Assembly: GCF_018320785.1 (NCBI RefSeq)
Contig: NC_054877.1
Coordinates: forward strand, 38,152,151 to 38,216,150
DNA: 64,000 nt
From: Cheilinus undulatus
Lineage: Eukaryota; Chordata; Actinopteri; Labriformes; Labridae
Direction: 5' to 3'
In this document: positions 48,801 through 59,269 of the stretch, piece after piece
Layout: every line of letters begins with the position of its first letter
Numbering within the stretch: the first letter of the stretch is position 1
Program-made: the position numbers and the translations under genes
Notes under the pieces: generated by a model
Databases searched by the model: none
Told to the model about the DNA's origin: nothing
What the model saw: the letters and a program-made list of their open reading frames with translations, nothing else

Positions 48801-49762
48801 TATCATGGCATTATTACTTTCAGTTTGAATGTGATTTCATCTTTTTAATGTTCTAAAAATAGTCTGCTACCTTTGCTCTTAAGCCCAGAGTTAGCAGCCT
48901 CATCTGTCCGTCTGTCAGGAGGTCAGGGATGACCTCAGATACCATGGATATAAACTCTTCCACTCTCCCATAATGCTTCATGTTTCTCAAACAGACAACT
49001 TTCCACATGACAGCTGACATCACCCTCAGAGGAGGAACCAGGAGTCTCAGAGAGGAGAGAGGCAGGGGACCCTCTGCAGAGAGGAAACAGAGGTATTATT
49101 GTCATGACTAAAAAACTTTGCAATAACTTGTAAAAGTGTTACAAACATCAGCTCATTTCACAGACTTATAACACACCAACAGGCTGGTTGCTTCTCTTTT
49201 TCCACACAATTTATATCCTGTTAGACCAAGCAGTAGTCATAACTATAGCAAAGACAGGTAACAAAGACAGCATGAAGCTCTGTTTTATTCTAACAGATTA
49301 TAACAGAAGCGAGTTCATGTAATTTTAAGTAGGTGTTTTAATGCTGACACCCCAGTGTGTTAAACTAAGGTTTAACAGAGTAATTCTTGCCTGGCTTGAA
49401 AACATAATAATTTAAAAATGAACTAAAAAAAGACCTGCATATAAATCTAAAAGTATTGTTCATGTGCAGTGAACTGTCTGGAACTGCACTGGCTGAATTA
49501 TCATTAGTTAAAATAAACCAGCACAAACTAAAGCCACGCTTGAAATGCAAAATAAAGAAAGTCTCTTAACGAATGGTTAAACTTCAGCCTCCCACTCATT
49601 ATGAATTATAAAATAAAATTCATGCGGCATGAATTTCATTCACTTTCTCTCAGTATGACCATTTGCAACACATGAATGACACGAAGTTATTGTAGGCAAA
49701 CAAGCTAACACGCCGAAAAAATCAAACTGCTGCAATCCCAATAAAACAAAAACGTTACCCAT
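44564..49762 (-). CDS. Gene B: TIN2-N-domain / 12-finger C2H2 zinc-finger protein
   Basis: Seven coding exons (49759-49762, 48871-49073, 46806-46898, 46637-46729, 46433-46543, 46203-46335, 44564-45891) join in frame to 654 residues. Residues 2-180 form the same TIN2-N-like domain as gene A (PLRVMSAVMWKVVCLRNMKH, VEYGPDFDSALENL). An acidic linker (DDEEALPP) precedes 12 zinc fingers. Fingers 7-12 are canonical with TGERP linkers; 2 and 3 end in Cys. It is intact: no stop or frameshift. Likely nuclear and DNA-binding, with the N-terminal domain a candidate partner-binding module. It lies head to tail with A and C, and all three arose by duplication, judging by shared exon lengths and phases. Confidence 0.88.
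46203..46335 (-). CDS. Gene B exon 6
   Basis: 44 codons plus one base, TAVWINDEVSVLEECMQCPS onward. Donor GTAAGT. Confidence 0.88.
46433..46543 (-). CDS. Gene B exon 5 (TIN2-N domain)
   Basis: 37 codons, NVFPVEYGPDFDSALENLLC through LHIPDFKQ. Confidence 0.9.
46637..46729 (-). CDS. Gene B exon 4 (TIN2-N domain)
   Basis: 31 codons from VLQRDEALEQNFVRLVERLV to ERGHFLE. Donor GTGTGT. Confidence 0.87.
46806..46898 (-). CDS. Gene B exon 3 (TIN2-N domain)
   Basis: 31 codons from MTLQLLSSDQTEDQTVAKAC, aligned with gene A exon 3 and gene C exon 3. Confidence 0.87.
46985..47060. repeat. hAT-type repeat end
   Basis: CAGTGATTCTTAACTGGTCTAGACTCAGGACCCACC looks like a worn hAT-type end in the long intron of gene B. 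Right end not found. Confidence 0.35.
47582..48003. repeat. DNA-transposon-like repeat with inverted ends
   Basis: Left end CAGTGTTAATTTCGTCGACTA and right end CTAAAATTAACAGT are roughly inverted, and the inside has many GACTAAAACTAAA words, a common fish repeat type. Confidence 0.55.
48871..49073 (-). CDS. Gene B exon 2 (TIN2-N domain)
   Basis: 203 bases, EGPLPLSSLRLLVPPLRVMS to LTLGLRAK. Acceptor CTCTGCAG, donor GTAGCA. Confidence 0.88.
49759..49762 (-). CDS. Gene B exon 1 (start codon plus one base)
   Basis: ATGG followed by GTAACG. Same layout as gene C. The split codon gives Glu with the next exon. Confidence 0.7.
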
Positions 49763-49933
49763 TTTATTCCCCTGACGAGTAATACGAGTACAATGATACG
49801 GAAGCGTTTCTTGAATGAAAAGGCGTCTTTTTACAAAAGTCACGGGTTATGAAAAATCCGTTTATTCTCATCAAATATCTTGCTGCCCCCTCTTCTTCGT
49901 TGTTTAGGCGGATGATACAAGACAGTAGCGTGC

Positions 49934-49951
49934 TACCGCCCCCTGCTGTTT
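49934..49951 (-). promoter_or_regulatory. CTCF-like motif upstream of gene B, shared with gene C
   Basis: Reads AAACAGCAGGGGGCGGTA on the minus strand, close to the CTCF core, 172 bases before the start codon. The same 18 bases occur at 57772-57789 at nearly the same distance from the gene C start. A second shared word, TCTTCTTCGTTG, lies at 49891-49902 (57725-57736 in C). Confidence 0.5.
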
Positions 49952-50129
49952 GATATTTTCTAATGGTCTTTTTACAGTCTGTGGGTTAACTACTATCATC
50001 TTTGATGCAGTGAACAGCTTCTGTTCAAAAAATATGAACCATAGACTCTTACAAGAATACATGAATATATACTCATATGAATATGAACACTTCACTAGAT
50101 AAGGCCTTCTTCACATATACCTTGAAGAA

Positions 50130-50462
50130 AAATTCATTATGTGGACAAAAAATTTGGCCGCTGGACCATTTCACCAGTAGGGAATGTAAGGGCATTGTGT
50201 TCAAATACATGTGGAGGCACCCCTGTAGAATATCGAGCTGGGATATAATTTGAAGAGCTGTCTTATTGCAAAGGTGGCATCCATTACAGTACACAGTTGA
50301 AGTCATTGAGCTCTTTATAACGCCCCATTTTGTATCATAAAAATGTTTGCAATTGAAGACTGTAGGCTAGATGCTTGATTTCATACATCTGTGGCAACAG
50401 GTCTGATTGAAACACCTGAATTCCCTAAGTAACAGGTGTGGTCAAATACCTTTGTAAATACA
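50130..50462 (-). mobile_element. Tc1-like transposon end fragment
   Basis: Contains TTATTGCAAAGGTGGCATCC, CATTGAGCTCTTTATAACGCCCCATTTTGT and CACCTGAATTCCCTAAGTAACAGGTGTGGTCAAATAC. This matches the 5' part of a well-known fish Tc1 family read from the non-coding strand. The fragment at 56945-57302 is the other end of the same family in opposite orientation. Confidence 0.75.
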
Positions 50463-50872
50463 AGGTACATATACAAAATTAAAATTATCAGCCCCCTATG
50501 AAAATTTCATTGATTTAAATGTATTTCTCAAGTGCTGTTAAACAAAGCAAAGCATTTTTAACACAGCTTTTTCAAACATCCAAGTTTTATTTTGGATGCT
50601 GAAATCATTTTACTTTCCACACTGAAATTAACATATTCCACAAAAAAACAAAAACTACCAAGGTCAGAATTATTACATCAATGACATCAATGAATGATAA
50701 TTAATCAATCTTGTTTTTTAATCACTTTAATGTGTGATGATTATAGACAACAAACAGTTTGAGAATAAAAAGAAAATAATAACATATTCTGAATAGACTG
50801 ACAAATCAAGGGGAGGAAACAGCTGCAAAAAAAGTTCTATAACTTCTTTATGTTCCTTACAAAACAGATTAA

Positions 50873-51705
50873 CCCTTTACCTACTGAGCCGGTGCTGTGT
50901 TTTATATATCTGGAGGATTATTACCGTAACTCTGTCAAAGTTTGACTGACCAGAAAAATTCCAATGGCATAGCAAAACACAAGAAGTATCACGAGGCAGC
51001 TACACAGATTCTCAACACTATAACTCATCGAAAGTTTGCTCAATCTAAAAAATTCCAACACTGACAGAGAGCTGAGAATCTGTGCTTTCTGGCAATATAT
51101 TATGTGTGGTATATGTATTACGGTAATGTCGAACAGCACCACAAAAACGGCAGCTTTGGCAGAACAAAGGAGAGTGAAGAAAGAGAGTAAAAGAAGAGCC
51201 AGCAAAAGTGGTGTTTTGTTTTCAAAAAATAGCGTTAGATAGTGGCATTTGTGCGTGTCTGTCATGTGCAATAACAAAATGTTATTTGAGAATGTTGACT
51301 AAGCATTTTCCACCTTTATTTGCACTAATTGTCGCCTATGTATATAGTTATCTTTTGCCCTGTGACTTGAGAATGTTGAGTCCTAGACTCAAAAAATGAC
51401 TGGTGATTGTTCTAAACATGTATAGGTTCACATTTCAAATGTCAAATCAAAACTTCATGAGGAATAACAAAATTTCTTCTCATAAAAGCCACAAAAAAAA
51501 TCAGTTTTCTTGTTTTTCTTCTTTTAAATTGCTGACAATTCCATATAATGTGCAATAATCATTAACCAGATGTTGAAAAGTCATGTTCAAGTACTCCTGG
51601 GAAAAGGGACCGAAGCTCTCAGACTTAGGGCATTTCCTGACTATTTTACAACCATAATAACAAAATATGTCCAAATCACCATTTTTAGACTCAGTAGGTA
51701 AAGGG
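50873..51705. mobile_element. TTAA-flanked piggyBac-like miniature element, copy 2
   Basis: TTAA at 50869-50872 and 51706-51709, with the same 16-bp inverted ends as copy 1. 833 bp, the same orientation, and similar inside except for small gaps and a roughly 60-base extra stretch near 51300. It lies about 100 bp past the gene C stop, so it may form part of the gene C 3'-UTR. Confidence 0.85.
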
Positions 51706-51810
51706 TTAAGAGGGAAACATTTTATAAAGTGCAAAAGTCTATCCATCACTTGTGCAACAACCAAAATAGAGAACTACAATAATGGATCAAAAAAATCAGA
51801 TTAACTGGTT

Positions 51811-53174
51811 TTAGACAGCACTGTGAGTTTTTAAGTGTCTGTTCAGGTGATTGGTGCGTGTATATGTCTTCCCACACAGCTGACACACATATGGTCGAAC
51901 ACCTGTGTGCTTCAGGTTATGCCTTTTCAACTCTGTCCCTGTTTTAAACCTCTTCCCACATTCTGAACAACCATAAGGACGCTCACCAGTGTGACCACGC
52001 ATATGAACCTTTAAATGGCCCGCCATCGTGAACCCTTTCCCACATGCAGTGCACTCGTATGGCCTCTCTCCTGTATGCAGACGTCTGTGAACCTGCAGCT
52101 CACCAGCTGAAACAAACGCCTTGCCACAGTCAGAGCAGAGAAACGGCTTGTCTCCGGTGTGGGTCCTTACGTGAATAGTGAGGTTTCCAGGTATAGAGAA
52201 ACGTTTCCCACAATGCGCGCACTCATACGGCTTCTCGCCTGTGTGACTGCGCATGTGCTGTTTCAGTTGATTTTTCGTCTCAAAAACTTTGCCGCAGCTC
52301 TCACACACACAGTTTGGACATACCCCTGTCCTCTTTCGCTGGTGGCGCATCTCATGGATTTTCAAAGTAGCTGCTGAGCTGAGGAACTTCCCACATTGCC
52401 TGCACTGGTTGGACAGCTGAGGAGGATGAGTCTTCTGATGGTTTTTCAGCTTACCTATGCTGGGGTATACCAGCCCGCACTGTCTGCATGTGTAGGTCTG
52501 AGTCTGGGTGTGGGTCAGCTCATGTTTCTCCAGCAGGGACTTTGTCTTAAAGCTCTTTCTACACTTTGAACAGTCAAGCTTTTGTTCACTCAGACCACAT
52601 CTGTGCTTGAACTTGTCCTGTGCAGTCTGGAAGCTGTCCCCACATTTGATGCAGAGATAAGCTGCGTCTGTGCACTGAGTCTTCCTGTGGGCTGACATGT
52701 CAGATGACGTCCTAAATGCCTTCCTACACTGAGAGCATTTGTAAGGATAGTCTCTGGTGTGAACGCGCTGATGCTCCCGGAGCTGATAGCGATAAATGAA
52801 GCACTTTCCACACTGAGCACATTTGTGTGCAACTCTCTGACGTGGACGTCGGCCAATCACAGAGCCAGACAGAACAGGACTCTGAGAAGACGTAGAGGGA
52901 GGCTGACAAGTGGGTAAGGCTCCTCTGTTGCTCTCCCTGCATTCCTCTGCTGGTGTTTGCTCTGAAGTGCTGATCTGTACAATGTATGTTTCCTCATTAG
53001 ATGCCAACCACACATTCTGTATCCCACTGGATTTTGTCTTCTGAAAATAATCATGCTCAGATTGTCTTTGGTTTTGTGTCTGGAGGTTAGACGTCACATC
53101 TTTGGCATTGGTCTTTTGCAGAGAAGGAGGAATAGATAGTGATGAGAGAAGTCGCTCCTCTGAGTCAGAAGAAA
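51811..53174 (-). CDS. Gene C exon 7 (12 zinc fingers)
   Basis: 454 codons including the stop, plus 2 bases. Acceptor TTTAAACAG. Begins VSSDSEERLLSSLSIPPS, matching the start of the gene B finger exon. Confidence 0.95.
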
Positions 53175-56100
53175 CTGTTTAAAAAGAGAAGGCAAAAACG
53201 TTACCAAAGGGCTTTCAAAAACTGATTGCACTTATGATTACGAAAGTTTGTCATTTCACAATTTCATTTGTTGATTTTCTTGCTTTAAATTGAAGTATTT
53301 GGTTAAAATATGACAGAAAACAGTCTAAATCACTAGATCTACATCATTCACTAGGAAAGAAATGTTCATATTATCTTTTTTGACTCACAATCTTTATTTC
53401 ATTTTAAAATTTTTAATAATCAAACAAAGCGTTGACTGACTTTTAAAGAAAATATCTCATTACCCTCTCCAATCTCAACCAATACAAATTTCTATGAATT
53501 ACTTTAAACAATTTGATCGATTTTGATACACAACAAATTCCCCTGGAATTGAAAACCCCCTAGGGTGCATTTCCCTGTTGACAGAGCTGGTTTAGGACTC
53601 CCCAGATCTATCAATTACTATTCATTTAGCTTGTGACTTAACACACAGTGGTCCCCTCTGTCAGAAAGGGGTTCTCCATGGCTAAGTACAGAAAGCAGCA
53701 TATGTCTACCTCTTACTTTACTGAAAAGATTCATTTATAGAACGGTGTTGCTCACAGGGATTATCAAAGCTTTGATTTAATATGAAATACATTTTAAAAA
53801 TCATATCTAATCTAACACCACCTGATCCACGCTGCAGAGCACATTTACACTGAGTGGGAAACTTGCTGTAGGAGCCAATGAGCACTACTTTATAAATAGG
53901 AACCAATCTTTGTCCGGGCAGGTGTTGCGCCTGGTAGTAAAACAGTTTTTGACGGCTGAAGAAACCGGTATGGTGAAATGTTTGTTCGTGTTGGATGAAT
54001 GTTGGATTACGATTGCTTATATTGCACAAAGAAGTTTTGGAGCAATAAATGCACAGATTATTGCAACACAAGCTATTGTCTAGGACTCTCTTCATCCGAT
54101 GTGGTAAAGTGATGTGGTCAGCGCGTCAATTAGATAAATCCTGGTGAAGCACCTCAGGGGCTTCAAGCATTGGCTTACCCTCTACACTTACATACAAAAG
54201 CTCAGACCTGGCATGGGATCTGAGCGTATCGTACCCTCATGTCTAGATTGATTAATGCCGATCTGCGCATGGAAATAATAATACACCCAAATTTCTTGCG
54301 TACCCACGTTTGATAAATTTTGTCTTGTTATCTACCCGCTTCCTTGTTCTCCTATCTCAATGACAGCAACACGGAGATAAATAAGAGCTTGGCTCAACAA
54401 AAAAGAATTTGTAAATTTCAGTACTACTGATATCTGATATCCGATATTGTGCATGCCTAAAATTAACCATTTATTTTAAGAGCCCTTATCTTTACTAATT
54501 AAATATAATACTGCTTTAAAAGTAGGGGGAGAACACTTCATTATCATTCATTCATATGAATGTGTGGTTCATTCATTTAGCTCCTGGCTGATAGCTCAGA
54601 CAGATTTTACCTCTTGAATCCTTGTTGGTCATCCTCCCTCCACAGGCCTTGCTCCTGAGCAGAACTCTGAGGTCGTCCTCTTTGGGCACACACTCCACCA
54701 GCACAGAGGTCGAATCACTGATCCACACTGCAGTCTTTAAATGACAAACAAAACTTGACCATATAAGCTTGAACCAGAAAAATAATCCCATGTTGCAGTT
54801 TTAACAGTATAAGAAGATTTCACCTGCTTGAAGTCTGGTATATGCAGCATCTCTTCCAGTCTACTGAAGAACTCACAAAGCAGATTCTCTAAAGCTGAAT
54901 CAAAGTCAGGCCCAAACTCCACAGGAAACACGCTCTGTTAAAACAGAAAACTTTAACTCAAAGCATGGTCATAAAGTTTACTCCAGCTAACAAACACTGA
55001 GGTAGAAGCAGAGACGCACCTTGAGGAAATGTTCTCTTTCTTTTGGGTCCTCCAGGAGGTTTTGAACAAGCCTCACAAAGTTCTCTTCAAGAGCTTCATC
55101 TCCTGGACAAACCTGCTCAGTAAAATATGATAACTTGTCAAATACATCTAATGCTGCTTCAACCTACAGGACTTAATATAATTGGGAAAAAAATTCCTCC
55201 ACCTGGTTTGAGCTAGATAGCAGCAGGGTGTTTAAGTGGGTTTTCACAGCTGTGAGATCCTCTGGTTGTTTAGAACTTAACAGCTGTAGCATCATCTGGA
55301 AAAGCCAAGGGAAAAGTCAGAGCTGGGGTTTGTATCAAAATATGACAAGATTTAAACAAAAGAAAATGTTGTTTTAGGCACGTTTTCATCAACTGCTGTT
55401 AAACAAGTTTGAGAGGACAAAAGGTATAGCAGTCGGTGGCCCTGCTTACAAAAAAAAAAAAAAACACTGCAGAAGATGCTCAGTACCATGTTATGATCAG
55501 TATCTTGGACAACAAAGGAGGATTTTATATTTAGAAATTAGGATTTTTAAACAGATTTTTTCTAAACCTTTTTTGCTCTTTGAAGAGTTACTTGGAAAGC
55601 CAAAGGTGCATGCTTAAGCATGTTAATCAAGGGAGTTCATGGTTTATTTGCTAACTGTGTTTTCACTGCAAAAAGATACATTTTCCTTTTAACAACTTTT
55701 TTTCTTGCACCTCCTCCAAGGGTATACACTTTTTCTACTTTTTAAAAAAAGTTTCAAAGTTTTTTTTGTTTTGTTTTGGTTTTTTTTTTCAAATTTGGAG
55801 CATTTCGGGTCCATTTTTTTTTGTTTGGCACAAATTGAAAAAGTGCCTAAAACCAGAGGTAGAGAGGCCAAGAATTACACTGTGGAGCTACAGCAGTTAC
55901 ACTTCAGTTTGTTTCCTTTTATATGAAATTATGCTTTCTTTCTGAAATAAAAAGACTGAACATTGCAGGAGGAACTAAACCATTTAATGAATATTGTGCC
56001 ACAACTCTGTTTTCCTGGGAGATGTGAAGTCTACAAATGTGATGCTAAACACTGCAATATATTTGTTTTAAAGTTAAAATAAATGTAAAAAAGTGAAAGG

Positions 56101-57596
56101 GATAGCCTTCCCATGAGGCTGTATGATGTACTTATGAATAGAAAGTGTATTATCAACAGGAAATGCCAGTCCTTTAGGAAGGGACCAGCCTTAGTGCAGC
56201 CAAGGAGCCTAAGCTATACAACATTGAAGACAAACTTAAAGAAAGCACAGAACAGGGTTTAATGAGTTATAAAATAATGTTGGGATAAAAGTATGCTACA
56301 TTGAAGAAATTCTCAGCACTTTATTTATCTGCTCGTAAGCGGCTTAATTTTAGCACTACCTCTTTAGTGCACTCTTGCCTAACTATTCATGACCTAAGTT
56401 CTATTTGACCCTACACCAGAGAAAACTTTTTAAAAATCTATTTCTAAATCAAGGAATTAATGGATGTCCATTTAATCAGAGAGACATAGGTTTTTCACAG
56501 AGGACAGCAAAAATATTTAATGATTCAAAACAGATATTTCCTGCAAAACATAATACACAATAAAAATTAAATAAAAATAATGCAAATGTGACAAATTTAT
56601 TAAGATAAAAAAATCAAACTGGATCTGTTACCCTTGCTCTTAAGCCCAGAGTTAGCAGCCTCATCTGTCTGTCTGTCAGGAGGTCAGGGATGGCCTCAGA
56701 TACCATGGATACAAACTCCTCCACTTTCCCATAATGCTTCATGTTTCTCAGACAAACAACCTTCCACATGGCAGCTGACATCACTCTCAGAGGAGGAACC
56801 AGGAGCCTCAGAGAGGAGAGAGGCAGGGGACCCTCTGCAGAGAGGAGGGGACAGAAGTATTATTAATACCAAACCATATTAATACTATTATTCACATGCA
56901 GTTCAGGCCTCAAGCTTAAGTCCTTAAAACACACATTTTGTTTGTTCTGTGGAGTGACAAATCATGCTTCTGTTGGGATGCCAGATGGACGAGTCTGGGT
57001 TTGGCAGACCACTGACCTCAACCCCACTAAGCACCTTTGGGATGGACCGGAATGGAAATTGCAAGCCAGGCCTTCTGGTCCAACAGCAGGTCCTGATCTC
57101 ATAAATGCTCTACAGAACAAATGGGTACAAATTCCCACAGAAACACTAAAAATCTTGTAGACAGCCTTCCAAAAAAGAGTGGAAGTGTGTTATAGCCGCA
57201 AAAGGGGGACCAGCTCAATATCAAAGTACATGTATTTGAATGTCATTACAGTTCCTATTGGTGTAATGGTCAGACGGCTGAATACTTTTGTCCATATAGT
57301 GTATCTGTGCATTTCAGAGAGTACTGTTTTTTCAGTATGAAGAGAGAAAGTTTAGTTTAGTTAACTTGGCTAAACTGATAGAAACATGGGAAGGACGGTT
57401 TCTCCATAATGTTTGATATGTCTCTCCATGACTTAAGTGTATATAATTGATAGAAAATGGGGAAAAACATGAAGAACTTTCACCAACAGGTCACTTTAAC
57501 ACCACCAGTACAGAAAGGAAGTTAGTGTTAGCACAGACGCTAACAACATCAAAACAAACTGTTATGACCCAACTAGAAATAAAAACACTTACCCAT
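51811..57596 (-). CDS. Gene C: TIN2-N-domain / 12-finger C2H2 zinc-finger protein
   Basis: Seven coding exons (57593-57596, 56632-56834, 55203-55295, 55020-55112, 54824-54934, 54611-54734, 51811-53174) join in frame to 663 residues. The N-terminal TIN2-like domain (2-180) is very close to gene B. After the linker come 12 zinc fingers; finger 7 follows a small extra Cys pair (VCPNCVCESC), probably a local duplication. No stop or frameshift. Base-contact positions in fingers 7 and 10-12 differ strongly from gene B, so the DNA target is probably different. Gene D is its closest relative: linker and first fingers are nearly the same. Confidence 0.88.
53175..54610. other. Gene C last intron
   Basis: About 1.4 kb, AT-rich, no coding signal. 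Its first bases resemble the sequence upstream of the gene D finger exon, showing the duplication extended into the intron. Confidence 0.6.
54611..54734 (-). CDS. Gene C exon 6
   Basis: 41 codons plus one base, TAVWISDSTSVLVECVPKED onward. Donor GTAAAA. Confidence 0.87.
54824..54934 (-). CDS. Gene C exon 5 (TIN2-N domain)
   Basis: 37 codons, SVFPVEFGPDFDSALENLLC through LHIPDFKQ. Confidence 0.9.
55020..55112 (-). CDS. Gene C exon 4 (TIN2-N domain)
   Basis: 31 codons from VCPGDEALEENFVRLVQNLL to EREHFLK. Donor GTGCGT. Confidence 0.87.
55203..55295 (-). CDS. Gene C exon 3 (TIN2-N domain)
   Basis: 31 codons from MMLQLLSSKQPEDLTAVKTH. Acceptor TTCCAG, donor GTGGAG. Confidence 0.87.
55296..56631. 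other. Gene C intron 2
   Basis: AT-rich, with poly-A and poly-T runs. Nothing else seen. Confidence 0.6.
56632..56834 (-). CDS. Gene C exon 2 (TIN2-N domain)
   Basis: 203 bases, EGPLPLSSLRLLVPPLRVMS to LTLGLRAR. Acceptor CTCTGCAG, donor GTAACA. Confidence 0.88.
56945..57302 (+). mobile_element. Tc1-like transposon end fragment
   Basis: Contains CTGACCTCAACCCCACTAAGCACCTTTGGGATGGACC and ends AATACTTTTGTCCATATAGTGTA, the 3' end of a well-known fish Tc1 family. It lies in intron 1 of gene C, antisense to the gene. Confidence 0.8.
57593..57596 (-). CDS. Gene C exon 1 (start codon plus one base)
   Basis: ATGG followed by GTAAGT, a full-consensus donor. Phase fits exon 2 exactly. Confidence 0.75.
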
Positions 57597-57771
57597 TTTG
57601 TTCACCCGAAAAGCTTGGACAGCAGAAATACCACAGGAACGTTTCCAGAGTGAAAATTTCCTTCATGAACAAGAACGAACTGAAAATTATTGGGAAGTTT
57701 CTAATCAGTAAGCCAGCTGTTAGTTCTTCTTCGTTGGTATCATTAGCGGACAACAGGAGAATGTGACGTAT

Positions 57772-57789
57772 TACCGCCCCCTGCTGTTT
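57772..57789 (-). promoter_or_regulatory. CTCF-like motif upstream of gene C, shared with gene B
   Basis: The same 18 bases as at 49934-49951, 176 bases before the gene C start codon. Flanking sequence has diverged more, which suggests selection or a recent shared promoter. Confidence 0.5.
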
Positions 57790-57949
57790 TGAGCAGTCAC
57801 AGTTCAGGAGAGGCTCTGCAGATTGCTGAGCAGCGACAACTGGCTCTTTACGGGTCAAAACTGTGACTGATTTGTTTGATTTCCTTGAAACAGATGTTGT
57901 CTGGATGGGGATATGTGTTGCTTTAAACTTTTTTTTTATATACTTTTCA

Positions 57950-58880
57950 GTATTGATAATACCTTTATGTATAAGCTGCCGATGCCATAGGCGTCAATGC
58001 ACCTTCATACCATCAGAGATGCAGGCTTTTGGACTGTGCTCTGAAAACAAGCTGCATGTTCCCTCCCCTCTTTAGTTTGCAGGACACTGTGTCCTTAGCT
58101 TTCAAAAGCAGTTTTACATTTTGATTCATCTAACAACAGAACTTTTTTCAATTTTGCCTCTGTACATGTTAAATGAGCTTCGGCCAAGAGAAGATGTGGC
58201 GTTTCTACATGTTCACACGTGGCTTCTTCTTTGCATGATACATCTTTTACTTGCATTTGTGGATGGCACAGCAAACTGTGTTGACAAAGAAGTGTTCCTG
58301 CACCCATGCAGTCATTTCCAGTACAGAAATATGCCTGTTTTTTTATGCAGTAGCCTACCGTCTGAGGACCAGAAGATAACAAACATCCAATATTGACCCT
58401 CGGCCTTGACCCTTGAGCACAGAGATTTCTCCAGTTTCTTTGAATATTTTGATATTATGTACTGTAGATGGTGTGATATTCAAAGTCCCTGCATTTTAAC
58501 AGAGAAACATTTTTCTGAAATTGTTCCACAATTTTTGGATGTTGCTTTTCACAGACTGCTAATCGTAACTTCTGAAATGCACATTTTATATCCTGTCATG
58601 TTCCTAATCTGTTGCCAATTAACCTAAGTAGTTGCAAAGTACTCCTCCAGCTGTTTTTCCACTCATACCACCTTACATTTCCAGCCTTTCGTCGTCCCAT
58701 CCCTACTTTTTGAGATCTGTTGTTGCCATTAAATTCAAAATTAACTCGTGCTTTTCATGAAATGGTAAAATGTCTAAGATTTTTTTGTTTTATTGTAAAA
58801 AAAAATATGGGTTTATAAGTTTTGAAGATCACTGTTTTTATTTACATTTAACAGAGCCCCAATTTTTTAATTGGGGTTGT
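57950..58880 (-). mobile_element. Decayed fish DNA transposon
   Basis: Contains GAGAAGATGTGGCGTTTCTACATGTTCACACGTGGCTTC, TTGACCCTTGAGCACAGAGATTTCTCCAG and the end CCCCAATTTTTTAATTGGGGTTGTAG. This wording belongs to an abundant fish DNA-transposon family whose transposase would read on the minus strand. Class not assigned. Confidence 0.65.
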
Positions 58881-59269
58881 AGTCTGTGTTGCCCATGTTT
58901 CTTACTTAAAATAAATGTGTGATCAAAATAATAAATATTATAAGTTTTACATATTTTATGTGCACTCACAAACACAGGGTCAAAACATTGTGATTATTAA
59001 CTCTGTGGAATTGTGAAGCTTGAGTATCAAGCCCTCTTTACTCCCGGGGCTAGGCTTTTTGAGGTGTTTGGTGGTGCTGTCATATTTTTCTGATTTGTTG
59101 AGTTTCTTTTCTCTATTGGTCCTTCTGTCTTCTTGCTCCTTTGCACATGCTCCCACTTGTGTTTATTATTCAGCAATATCACAATATGTAATGCTCCTTT
59201 ATGCTGACAAAATTCAGTAATACTCAGTCACTGCCAACAAATTGAGTGCTGTAAAATCCCTTATTCATT

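Noticed and set aside
58095-58396. Overlapping open frames of about 90 codons on both strands
   Set aside because: They fall inside a decayed fish DNA transposon.
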